Shown here: positions 1-6,091 of the stretch, in pieces
Numbering within the stretch: the first letter of the stretch is position 1
Layout: every line of letters begins with the position of its first letter
Origin: DATKMK01 sp035541895
GTDB taxonomy: Bacteria; Desulfobacterota; Binatia; HRBIN30; JACQVA1
Direction: 5' to 3'
Assembly: GCA_035541895.1 (NCBI GenBank)
Contig: DATKMK010000074.1
Location: forward strand, 1-9,089
Length of the DNA: 9,089 nt
Translations under genes and position numbers: made by a program
Notes under the pieces: model-generated
The model's database searches: none
What the model was told of the DNA's origin: nothing
What the model saw: the letters and a program-made list of their open reading frames with translations, nothing else

Positions 1-77
1 CTCCCTTTCGCTCCCGTTGCGCTCGACGATGGGCCGCGTCAGACTGAGTCGGCCTCACGCGAGGGTCGCGCACTAAC

Positions 78-96
78 GGCATCGCACTGCGATGCC
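78..96. repeat. Perfect 19-base inverted repeat in the upstream region
   Basis: Two 9-base arms, GGCATCGCA (78-86) and TGCGATGCC (88-96), are exact reverse complements around a single central C. As DNA this is a good dimeric-protein operator shape; as RNA it could fold as an 8-bp stem with a 3-base loop. It has no downstream T run, so it does not look like an intrinsic terminator. It lies 156 bases before the CoA-transferase-family gene. Nothing else convincing was found in 1-251. Confidence 0.45.
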
Positions 97-251
97 AATG
101 GTGGGCTGCAACCCGTCATCGACGGCCTCTGGGCTCTGCAACTTCAGCGCAGCAGGCTCGGCCCGCGGAGGGACGCAGCCCCGCGCCGACGTACACCGAA
201 CACGAGACCCCACTTTCAAAACCGCGACGGTCGCGCTAAGCGCACTCGCCT

Positions 252-1406
252 ATGAACGAGACGCATACCACCACGCCGCTGCGCGGCCTGCGTTTACTCG
301 ATCTGTCGCGCCAACTTCCCGGCCCGTTTTGCTCCACCATGCTCGCCGACCTCGGCATGGACGTGTTGGCCATCGCGGCGCCGAACGATCCGTTCGGCAC
401 CGGCATCCCATTTCTCGCGCGCAACAAACGCAGCATGACGCTGAATCTGAAGAGCGACGACGGCCGCGCGATCTTCATGAAGCTGGCCGCGACCGCCGAT
501 ATCGTGCTCGAAGGATTTCGGCCCGGCGTCACCGCGCGCCTCGGCATCGACGACGAGACGCTGCGCGCGCACAACCCGCGACTGATCTACTGCGCGATTT
601 CAGGCTACGGTCAGGACGGGCCGTATCGCGATCGCGTCGGTCACGACGTCAACTATCTCGGCTACGCCGGTGTACTCAATTTCGTCGGACAAGCCGGCGG
701 CCCGCCGGTGATACCGGGCGTGCAGATCGCCGACATCGGTGGCGGTGCGCTTATGGCGGTGGTGGGGATCCTGACTGCGGTGATCGCCCGCGCTCAGACC
801 GGGCGCGGCCAGTTCATCGACATTGCAATGCTCGACGGCATGCTGGCGTGGAACGTCTACCACCTGCTGCTGCGGCAACTGTCGGGGCAGCCGCCGCGCC
901 GTGGCGGCGAGCAACTCACGGGACACTTTCCGTGTTACGCGGTGTACGAAACCCACGACCGACGCCATGTCACCGTCGGCGCCTACGAGCCGCACTTCTG
1001 GGCGACCTTGTGCCATCACTTCGGGCGCGCCGACTTCGTCGCCGATCAGTGGGCTGAAGGGGCGCGCCGCGAGGAGATATTTGCCTTCTTTCGCAACGCG
1101 TTCCGCGGGAAGACGATGGCGGAATGGTTGCACGAGCTGGGCGACAAAGACATCTGCTTCGGACCGGTGAACACGCTCGACGAAGCGCTCACCGATCCGC
1201 AACTGCGCCATCGCCAGATGGTGGAGGAAATGCCCACCGGATTCGGTCCGATGCTGATGCCGAATTGCCCGATCAAGTTGTCGGATACGCCGGCCGCGCT
1301 GCGTACGCCACCGCCGACGTTTGGCGAGCACACCGATGAGGTGCTCGGGAGACTTGGGCTGAGCGGCGAGCGGATCACGGAGTTGCGGCAACGCGGTGTT
1401 GTGTAG
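252..1406 (+). CDS. CaiB/BaiF CoA-transferase family protein, alpha-methylacyl-CoA racemase-like
   Basis: This 384-residue cytoplasmic protein belongs to the family III CoA-transferase/racemase fold. The N-terminus has the usual pattern (LRGLRLLDLSRQLPGPF, residues 10-26), followed by the E-GFRPGV--RLGID block (87-100) and ISGYGQDGPY (116-125). GHDVNYL (130-136) and ADIGGG (160-165) match the alpha-methylacyl-CoA racemase (AMACR/MCR) motifs that hold the catalytic His and Asp, here H131 and D161. GAYEPHF (243-249) aligns with the third MCR active-site residue, here E246. D195 in AMLDGM lies where CoA-transferases carry the acyl-forming Asp, so transferase activity cannot be excluded. The ATG at 252 is the first in-frame start: an in-frame TAA lies at 237-239. 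No strong ribosome binding site is visible. Length is normal for the family (about 360-400). It stands alone on its strand, so the substrate cannot be inferred from neighbours. Confidence 0.93.
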   Translation: MNETHTTTPLRGLRLLDLSRQLPGPFCSTMLADLGMDVLAIAAPNDPFGTGIPFLARNKRSMTLNLKSDDGRAIFMKLAATADIVLEGFRPGVTARLGIDDETLRAHNPRLIYCAISGYGQDGPYRDRVGHDVNYLGYAGVLNFVGQAGGPPVIPGVQIADIGGGALMAVVGILTAVIARAQTGRGQFIDIAMLDGMLAWNVYHLLLRQLSGQPPRRGGEQLTGHFPCYAVYETHDRRHVTVGAYEPHFWATLCHHFGRADFVADQWAEGARREEIFAFFRNAFRGKTMAEWLHELGDKDICFGPVNTLDEALTDPQLRHRQMVEEMPTGFGPMLMPNCPIKLSDTPAALRTPPPTFGEHTDEVLGRLGLSGERITELRQRGVV

Positions 1407-1438
1407 CTTCAAGCGCGCACCCTGAAGGGTGCGGCTAC
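1403..1438. repeat. Palindromic intergenic repeat, copy 1
   Basis: Outer arms GTAGC (1403-1407) and GCTAC (1434-1438) enclose the hairpin GCACCCT-GA-AGGGTGC (1417-1432). The TAG stop of the CoA-transferase-family gene (1404-1406) lies inside the left outer arm. It shares the arm-loop-arm layout and the GGCTAC end with copies 2 and 3. No T run follows, although a hairpin here could still act as a weak bidirectional terminator or mRNA 3'-end protector. Confidence 0.6.
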
Positions 1439-1456
1439 ACCCGACTTCCACCAGAC

Positions 1457-1472
1457 GCAGGCTCTAGCTTGC
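1457..1472. repeat. Palindromic intergenic repeat, copy 2 (degenerate)
   Basis: GCAGGCT (1457-1463) and AGCTTGC (1466-1472) pair over seven positions with one G-T wobble around a two-base centre. GCAGGCT is identical to the left arm of copy 3, so this appears to be a decayed member of the same family. Confidence 0.5.
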
Positions 1473-1507
1473 AGCCGCGACAGCAGGGCGTGGTCTAGCG
1501 ATCGTTT

Positions 1508-1530
1508 GTAGCCGCAGGCTTTAGCCTACG
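1508..1530. repeat. Palindromic intergenic repeat, copy 3, overlapping a stop codon
   Basis: GTAGCC (1508-1513) leads into GCAGGCT (1514-1520), a TT centre, and AGCCTAC (1523-1529), which pair with one mismatch. The TAA stop of the methyltransferase (minus strand, 1521-1523) lies in the centre of the palindrome, and its last residues are encoded by the right arm. This suggests the repeat was inserted into, or recruited as, the gene end. Confidence 0.55.
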
Positions 1531-2246
1531 CCGCACTTGCGACCGACGACGACCCAATCCCACGGCAGCCGCTGCCCCCGCATCGCCGACCCGAGCACGC
1601 CCTCCTCGCTCCACGGGTACCAGACCGGCTCAACGCGCACCGACGCAAATCCCTGCCGTTCCAGTGCTTCGCGGACTTCGTCGCGGGCAAAGAATTTCTG
1701 CAGGTCGCGTCCGCGCGGCACCAAACCGCCGGGGCGCACCTGCGCCGCGACACGCGGGAACCCACGTTTTGACAACGCGGCCGCGGTGTACTCCGCCGAT
1801 TCGAGCGACGGGATCGACACCATCGCCCAGCCGCGCGGCTTGGTCACGCGCGCCACGCTCGCCCACAGCGCCTCGCGCTTGGCCGGACTAGTTGAGGTGA
1901 TGAGGTTGAACGACACGGTGAGGTCAGCCTGCTCGGCCAACCGATGTGAGATCTTCGCGACGTCGCCGCAAATCCACCGAACCGAATCGAGTCCGTTGCA
2001 GCGCACGGCCGCGCGGTCGAGCATGCCTTGAGAAAAATCGACACCGACGATCGCGCGAAAGCGCGGCCCGTAGGTACGAATGAAGGTGCCGATCCCGCAA
2101 CCAAGATCGACCAGCGTCGAACGACTCGGCGTCGACGCGATGCGCGCCACGATCCGCGGAAATACCTTCTTCGAGTCGGTCTGCGTGATGTCACACACGC
2201 GAGTTTCGAATTGCGCCGACAATCGCTGCCACTGCGCGCGGTTCAT
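1521..2246 (-). CDS. Class I SAM-dependent methyltransferase
   Basis: This 241-residue soluble protein has a Rossmann-type methyltransferase core. Motif I is VDLGCGIGTF (46-55), the glycine-rich SAM loop. GVDFS (68-72) places acidic D70 to hold the SAM ribose. CGDVAKI (93-99) is the adenine-side motif, and DLTVSFNLITS (108-118) fits strand 4 and the following helix. The C-terminal third (about 150-241) carries no motif that I can tie to a substrate. It starts 51 bases after the tonB stop on the same strand, so co-transcription with the receptor and TonB is possible, although only a weak ribosome binding site precedes the ATG. Small-molecule methylation is more likely than DNA methylation, because no NPPY/DPPY motif is seen. 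The last residues and stop lie in a palindromic repeat. Confidence 0.88.
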   Translation of the reverse strand: MNRAQWQRLSAQFETRVCDITQTDSKKVFPRIVARIASTPSRSTLVDLGCGIGTFIRTYGPRFRAIVGVDFSQGMLDRAAVRCNGLDSVRWICGDVAKISHRLAEQADLTVSFNLITSTSPAKREALWASVARVTKPRGWAMVSIPSLESAEYTAAALSKRGFPRVAAQVRPGGLVPRGRDLQKFFARDEVREALERQGFASVRVEPVWYPWSEEGVLGSAMRGQRLPWDWVVVGRKCGVG

Positions 2247-2297
2247 CTGAACGCCGCATAGCGCACCGCCGTCGCGCTTGGCAAATGCCCGGTCGCG

Positions 2298-3032
2298 CTA
2301 GCGGAGCTGAAAGCGAAATGGGACTTGCAGCCGCACGCGCACCGGTGCGCCGCGTTGGTCGCATCCGGGCTTGAAGCGCCATTGACGAAACGCCTGAATC
2401 GCGGCGTCGTCGAGCAGCGGGATCGACTGCACCACTCGCACGCCATCGGATTCGATCCGGCCGCCGCGATCGACGATCGCTTCGAGTACGACCAGTCCCT
2501 CGACGCCGCGCGCGCGGGCAATCGGCGGGTACGTCGGCACCTGGCGGCTGATCACTTCCGGTTCCATTGCGACTTCATCACTGCGCCAGACCCGATCGCC
2601 GTGCTCGCCGACGCGCCCGCCGACTTGTCCGCCCGCTTCACCGGCGATTGCGCCTTCGGGTACGCCCGCCGTCTGGCCGCCGCTGACCGCATTGGGCGCC
2701 GGCGGTTCAGGAGCCGCAGCCGGAGGTGCCGCCGGCGGCGCCTTGTGCGCGATCTTCGGCCGCGGCTTCGGCACAACCGGCGGTGGCATCGATGGCGGCA
2801 TCGGCGCGGCGACGCTGGGCGCCGCCGCCGGTTCACCGAGCGGTGGCGGCGGCGCCGACGGTTCGCGGATCGTCACGATGATCGGCGGCGCGTTGGGGGC
2901 CAAGCGGATCGAGATGGTCGCCAACACCAGTACGACGCCCGTGTGCAAGGCGAGCGAGAGCGCGAACGGCGCGCCGAAGTGAGGGATCGAACGCACGCGG
3001 TCGCTCTCAAAATCGCGCCCGCAGCGCGACAC
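2298..3032 (-). CDS. tonB: TonB family energy transducer
   Basis: This 244-residue inner-membrane-anchored protein would carry proton-motive energy to outer-membrane receptors. A single transmembrane segment at about 20-45 contains S26-x3-H30 (SLALH), the Ser-His motif conserved in TonB anchors for contact with ExbB/ExbD. A long Pro/Ala-rich periplasm-spanning section follows (about 48-115), then a Gly-rich linker (117-145). The C-terminal TonB domain (about 155-244) contains QVPTYPPIARARGVEGLVVL and AAIQAFRQWRFKPG, matching the YP and WRY/FxPG patterns of the family. The start is uncertain: GTG at 3032 overlaps the receptor gene by 26 bases, and GTG at 2996 gives a non-overlapping 232-residue form with the same membrane segment. 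Immediate linkage to the receptor suggests a dedicated TonB. No exbB or exbD lies in the window, so it would depend on components encoded elsewhere. Confidence 0.9.
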   Translation of the reverse strand: MSRCGRDFESDRVRSIPHFGAPFALSLALHTGVVLVLATISIRLAPNAPPIIVTIREPSAPPPPLGEPAAAPSVAAPMPPSMPPPVVPKPRPKIAHKAPPAAPPAAAPEPPAPNAVSGGQTAGVPEGAIAGEAGGQVGGRVGEHGDRVWRSDEVAMEPEVISRQVPTYPPIARARGVEGLVVLEAIVDRGGRIESDGVRVVQSIPLLDDAAIQAFRQWRFKPGCDQRGAPVRVRLQVPFRFQLR

Positions 3033-5226
3033 GGACCTGAATCGGCTCGACTGGGTGAAAGACGTTTTCGAACGCCGATGCCGCCGTTGGCGTTATGCGC
3101 GACTCGTAGGCGTAGTCGATGTCGTGGTCGCGCCGATCAAGCAGGTTCAACACTTCGGCGGCAATCCGCCACCTCGGATTGATCTCGTAGCTGGTCTCAG
3201 CATTGAGCAACAGCGTGCTCGCCGATTGAAAGATTCCATCGGACGTCAAATCGCGCGGGCCGAAGTACCGCAGCCGCAGATTCGTCGACCATCCATACCA
3301 ATCGTGCAGCGACGCGCCCGACGCGATCACCAGCCCGACCGCCTCGGGCACATGCTTGCCGCCCGGACTGTTGGGTGCGGCATCGTCGGGATCAGTGGAG
3401 GTAAATCGCGCGGTGGAATCCGCCAGGTCCAAGTCAAAGGCGAGATGCTCCGTCGGCGCATAGTAGTTCGCCCATTCGACGCCGTAGCGCTCGCTCGGCT
3501 GCTTGGACGGAACCGTGCCGCCGGTGTCGCCGCTCTGCTGGAGTTCCGAGTCGCTATGGAGGTACCAGACCGAAACGGTGCTCTGCAGATGTGGGATGAT
3601 CAGCGTGCGCACGCCGATCTCCGCGCCTTCGGTTTGAATCAATCCCGGAATTTTGTCGCTCGGCGTTCCAGGAACCGGATTTTCCGCCGAGATCGGCTGC
3701 ACCGTCTGCGTCGTGCCGCGTCCGTCATTGCTGTGAAAGCCGAACCCGCCTTGGAGGTACAACTCGGTCTCCATCCACGGACCGAAAATCAGGGTGGCCT
3801 TCGGGCTGGGTTGAAAATCGGTGGCCGTGCCGGAGTTGGCGGAGTTGCTGAGACTGGTGACGTCGAAGTACTGCAGGTCGCCCCGCAAACCAACGACGGA
3901 GCGCATCTTTTCCATCCACTGAATCTTGTTCTCGACGTAGAAACCGAACTGCGTGTCGGAGAGCTGATCCTTCTGCGTGATCGCGGGCAGAACGGTGCCG
4001 GTGTCGACATCGATTTTGTCGACACGCTGGCGGTTTTGCGACTGATACAAGCCGTTGTTGATCCAGTCGTTGCGCACCTGTAGGCCGAAGGTGTTCTCGA
4101 CCGCGCGACCAAACCACTCGCTGAAGATCGTGTGACGCGCGTCCAGGCCTCCGACCCAGCGTTTGTCTTGCTGCTCGAACTGATCGCCCCGAGTGACGTC
4201 AGTGAGGTAGTAGGTGAAGTCCGAAAACAAATCGAGGTCGTAGTAGAACACGTACGCCGTCACGTTGGTCGCGGAGGTCTCGCTGTAGCGGTGCCACTCG
4301 GCTTGCAGACTGTAACGTTGCGAGTCGCCGCCGTCGGTCGGATTGAGCGCGCCGAAGAATCCGACGAGCGGCACGGCGCTCGCGGCGATTTGATCGCTCG
4401 AATTCCAGCTCCCGTGATACGCATGACCGGTCACGCTGAAGCCGTTGAAGGTCTCGCCTTGGCTGTAGGTGAGCAGTCCGTTGAATTTGGAATAGTTGTC
4501 GGCGTGCACCCACGGACCGTCGTCGTGATACACCTCGCCGCCTAGCAGCAGGTTTCCGGGCCCGAGCTTCTGCGTCAGGCCGAACACACCCCGCGCATAG
4601 CCGTACATGCCGCCTTCCACGATCGCGAAATCCTGCGGCAAGGTCTTGTAAAACACCAGATGCGCCGACCCGGCGGAGCCGTAGTTGCCCACGTCGGCGT
4701 AGTAGGGACCCTTTTCATAGTTCACACGCTCGACGAACTCCGGGATGACCGTATTCATATCGGAGTAGCCTTCCCCATGCGCGTGTGTCGGTAGATTGAG
4801 CGGCATGCCGTCGAGGAACACGGCGAAGTCGGTGCCGTGATCCAGGTTGAAGCCGCGCAGAAAATACTGGTTGGCTTTGCCGCCGCCGGCATGTTGCGTG
4901 ATGATCACGCCGGGAACGGTTTCGAGAATCTCGCCGCTCCGCAACGTCGGCCGCGTGCCGAGCTGTGCGGCCCCCGTCGTGCCCTGACTTGCCGACTCGG
5001 CGATACCGATGAGGCTGTCCTGGCGGCCTTCGACGACCACTTCCGGGAGGACGAGCACCTTGTTGGACTGCGATGGGGCGCCGGGCGTCGGTTGAACTCG
5101 TTCATGATTCTCCTGGCCCGCGGCGCCGGATGATTCGTCATTTGTCGTGAGGTCTTCGGCTCTGGCGCCGACGGCGCACCACACCGCTACCGTCGCAGCA
5201 CCGAGCCACTGATGTACGCGTCGCAT
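3007..5226 (-). CDS. TonB-dependent outer-membrane receptor, probable metal or metal-complex uptake
   Basis: This 739-residue protein would be an outer-membrane beta-barrel importer powered by TonB. I place the start at the ATG at 5226 rather than the TTG at 5253, because GGAGGT lies just upstream (5233-5238) and the product then begins with a clean signal peptide (MRRVHQWLGAATVAVWCAVGARA). A TonB-box-like LPEVVVEG is at 60-67. The plug domain (about 80-195) includes LRSGEILETVPGVI, YFLRGFNLDHGTDFAVFLDG and VERVNYEKGPYYADVG. The rest is barrel, with aromatic-rich alternating strands and a terminal Phe (VALRARF), as expected for BAM-assembled barrels. A His-bearing plug segment, THAHGEGYSD (147-156), is noteworthy. 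The gene follows a His-rich exported protein and runs into tonB, which suggests a metal ion or metal complex as substrate. Substrate identity is inference; a siderophore or other ligand is possible. Confidence 0.92.
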   Translation of the reverse strand: MRRVHQWLGAATVAVWCAVGARAEDLTTNDESSGAAGQENHERVQPTPGAPSQSNKVLVLPEVVVEGRQDSLIGIAESASQGTTGAAQLGTRPTLRSGEILETVPGVIITQHAGGGKANQYFLRGFNLDHGTDFAVFLDGMPLNLPTHAHGEGYSDMNTVIPEFVERVNYEKGPYYADVGNYGSAGSAHLVFYKTLPQDFAIVEGGMYGYARGVFGLTQKLGPGNLLLGGEVYHDDGPWVHADNYSKFNGLLTYSQGETFNGFSVTGHAYHGSWNSSDQIAASAVPLVGFFGALNPTDGGDSQRYSLQAEWHRYSETSATNVTAYVFYYDLDLFSDFTYYLTDVTRGDQFEQQDKRWVGGLDARHTIFSEWFGRAVENTFGLQVRNDWINNGLYQSQNRQRVDKIDVDTGTVLPAITQKDQLSDTQFGFYVENKIQWMEKMRSVVGLRGDLQYFDVTSLSNSANSGTATDFQPSPKATLIFGPWMETELYLQGGFGFHSNDGRGTTQTVQPISAENPVPGTPSDKIPGLIQTEGAEIGVRTLIIPHLQSTVSVWYLHSDSELQQSGDTGGTVPSKQPSERYGVEWANYYAPTEHLAFDLDLADSTARFTSTDPDDAAPNSPGGKHVPEAVGLVIASGASLHDWYGWSTNLRLRYFGPRDLTSDGIFQSASTLLLNAETSYEINPRWRIAAEVLNLLDRRDHDIDYAYESRITPTAASAFENVFHPVEPIQVRVALRARF

Positions 5227-5232
5227 CGATAC

Positions 5233-5238
5233 ACCTCC
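5233..5238 (-). promoter_or_regulatory. Ribosome binding site deciding the receptor start
   Basis: On the minus strand GGAGGT lies six bases before the ATG at 5226. It favours that start over the upstream TTG at 5253, which would overlap the leader hairpin. Confidence 0.75.
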
Positions 5239-5247
5239 AGTAGTCGT

Positions 5248-5280
5248 GCGCAAGCCACGACCTACCGTCGCAGCTTGCGC
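5248..5280 (-). promoter_or_regulatory. Stable hairpin in the receptor mRNA leader
   Basis: GCGCAAGC (5248-5255) and GCTTGCGC (5273-5280) form a perfect 8-bp outer stem. After a 2x2 internal loop, CGAC (5258-5261) pairs with GTCG (5267-5270) around a five-base loop. The structure lies between the His-rich gene and the receptor, nine bases upstream of the receptor ribosome binding site. No T run follows on the minus strand, so it is unlikely to be an intrinsic terminator. An mRNA-stability element, processing site, or protein or ligand-responsive leader are alternatives. Its function is unknown. Confidence 0.5.
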
Positions 5281-5316
5281 GAACGTTATTGGACGAATCG
5301 AGGGATCTTGGTGCAG

Positions 5317-5748
5317 CTAGGACGCGGGCGGCGGCCCGCGAGCGCGTGTGGGTACGGTGTCACGATCGACGCATCGAGACTCAGTTGTGACCTCAACGAT
5401 CGCGATCAACTCCGCGCCTTCGCCAACAGTCAGCGTCGGGCCGAGGGCGCGATGAAAGCGGTCTTGCGAATGCCAGTGGCCGGTCTCGTCGTGATCCGGG
5501 GCTTCGATCTCCGGCTGCTGATGGTCGCCGGCCGCGAGGTGGTCATCATGATGGTGATGGTGCGGTTCGTCGAGATCGTCGTCGTGGTCCGCACCATGCT
5601 CGTCATCCTCGTCGGCGTGGACGTGAACGTGATCGCCGTCGGCATGATGGTGGAAGTAGAGTCCGGCGCGCGGCGACGCGATCGACGCGCAGAACACAGT
5701 CAGCGCTAGCGGCGTCCACTTCGCCAGTCGTGCGCGGACTCTATTCAT
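5317..5748 (-). CDS. Exported histidine-rich protein, probable metal binding
   Basis: This 143-residue protein has an N-terminal signal-like segment (MNRVRARLAKWTPLALTVFCASIASPRA). An extremely His/Asp/Glu-rich section follows (about residues 29-97), containing HHH, HVHVH, HHHHHDDH and HWH. There are 19 histidines in total, all within that section. The C-terminal part (about 100-143) is ordinary in composition and ends in RARGPPP. His-rich exported segments of this kind typically bind Zn(II), Ni(II), Co(II) or Cu(II). It is the first gene of the minus-strand block with the TonB-dependent receptor and TonB, so a periplasmic metal buffer or chaperone for that importer is plausible. The general layout and RxxPP-type end resemble DUF2946-like small proteins, but I cannot confirm homology. 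The ATG at 5748 has only a weak ribosome binding site. His composition alone cannot identify the metal. Confidence 0.78.
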   Translation of the reverse strand: MNRVRARLAKWTPLALTVFCASIASPRAGLYFHHHADGDHVHVHADEDDEHGADHDDDLDEPHHHHHDDHLAAGDHQQPEIEAPDHDETGHWHSQDRFHRALGPTLTVGEGAELIAIVEVTTESRCVDRDTVPTRARGPPPAS

Positions 5749-5810
5749 ACTCGGCGGCGACTACCAAGCTTTTCAGCGCTTGTCACGGGTATGCGATCAC
5801 TCGACGTGGC

Positions 5811-5826
5811 GTCCATGATCATCCAC
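5811..5826. promoter_or_regulatory. Imperfect palindrome in the divergent intergenic region
   Basis: GTCCATGATCATCCAC has a perfect 8-base core, ATGATCAT (5815-5822), and matching outer GT/AC ends. It lies 63 bases upstream of the His-rich gene and between it and the divergent copper storage gene, which is a natural operator position. It is not a recognisable Fur, Zur or CueR consensus, so the regulator cannot be named. Confidence 0.25.
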
Positions 5827-5854
5827 TGCGAAGACGTTGACCGGAGGGATTCGG

Positions 5855-6091
5855 ATGTTCGGAGATGCGCATGGACACACTCACAACGCCTTGGAGAGTG
5901 GGTTGGCAGTTCGAAGAAGAACGGGTATCGACGAGCGCCCGGCAGCGTACTTGGTGCGCACCGGCACTTGCTCTCTGGTTGAGGAGCCGTTGAAAGTCCT
6001 TAGCGAGAGCGAGTACAACTTCACCCGAAGGGGGAACATACCATGCCCGATCGGAGGGAAGTGTTGCTTGCGGGTGCGAGTTTGGCTCTGA
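5855..6091 (+). CDS. Possible small ORF upstream of and overlapping the copper storage gene
   Basis: An ATG at 5855 preceded by GGAGGG (5843-5848, six-base spacing) opens a 78-codon frame. It begins MFGDAHGHTHNALESG and ends inside the copper storage gene, overlapping its first 49 bases. The HGHTH segment and a later CPIGGKCC segment could bind metal, and a translated leader coupled to the downstream start is conceivable. Against this, I recognise no family, the overlap is long, and the Cys-bearing tail is simply the out-of-frame reading of the downstream gene's start. Without this ORF, 5749-6042 would hold only leader sequence. Treat it as a weak candidate. Confidence 0.22.
   Translation: MFGDAHGHTHNALESGLAVRRRTGIDERPAAYLVRTGTCSLVEEPLKVLSESEYNFTRRGNIPCPIGGKCCLRVRVWL

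Noticed and set aside
92..1057. Long plus-strand open frame over the AMACR-like gene
   Set aside because: It is rich in Arg, His and Pro with no family motif and overlaps the well-supported gene at 252 in another frame; typical of GC-rich shadow frames.
600..1451. Minus-strand open frame opposite the AMACR-like gene
   Set aside because: Antisense shadow; no recognisable domain, and it conflicts with motifs on the plus strand.
2325..3182. Plus-strand open frame opposite tonB
   Set aside because: Low-complexity Arg-rich product caused by the Pro/Ala/Gly-rich tonB codons on the other strand.
3055..4083. Plus-strand 342-codon frame opposite the receptor
   Set aside because: No motifs; the receptor on the minus strand has a clear plug, barrel and C-terminal Phe.
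5212..5709. Plus-strand frame opposite the His-rich gene, with Val/Met-rich runs that could look like a membrane protein
   Set aside because: The hydrophobic runs are antisense readings of the His/Asp codons (CAT/GAC read as ATG/GTC). The minus-strand frame has a signal peptide and operon context.
5430..5709. His-codon repeats as a possible CRISPR or tandem repeat array
   Set aside because: The repetition is only short CAC/GAC codon runs with no constant repeat length or spacers.
5749..6042. Fur, Zur or CueR operator search in the divergent gap
   Set aside because: No sequence close to those consensus sites was seen; only the ATGATCAT-centred palindrome was kept as a weak candidate.
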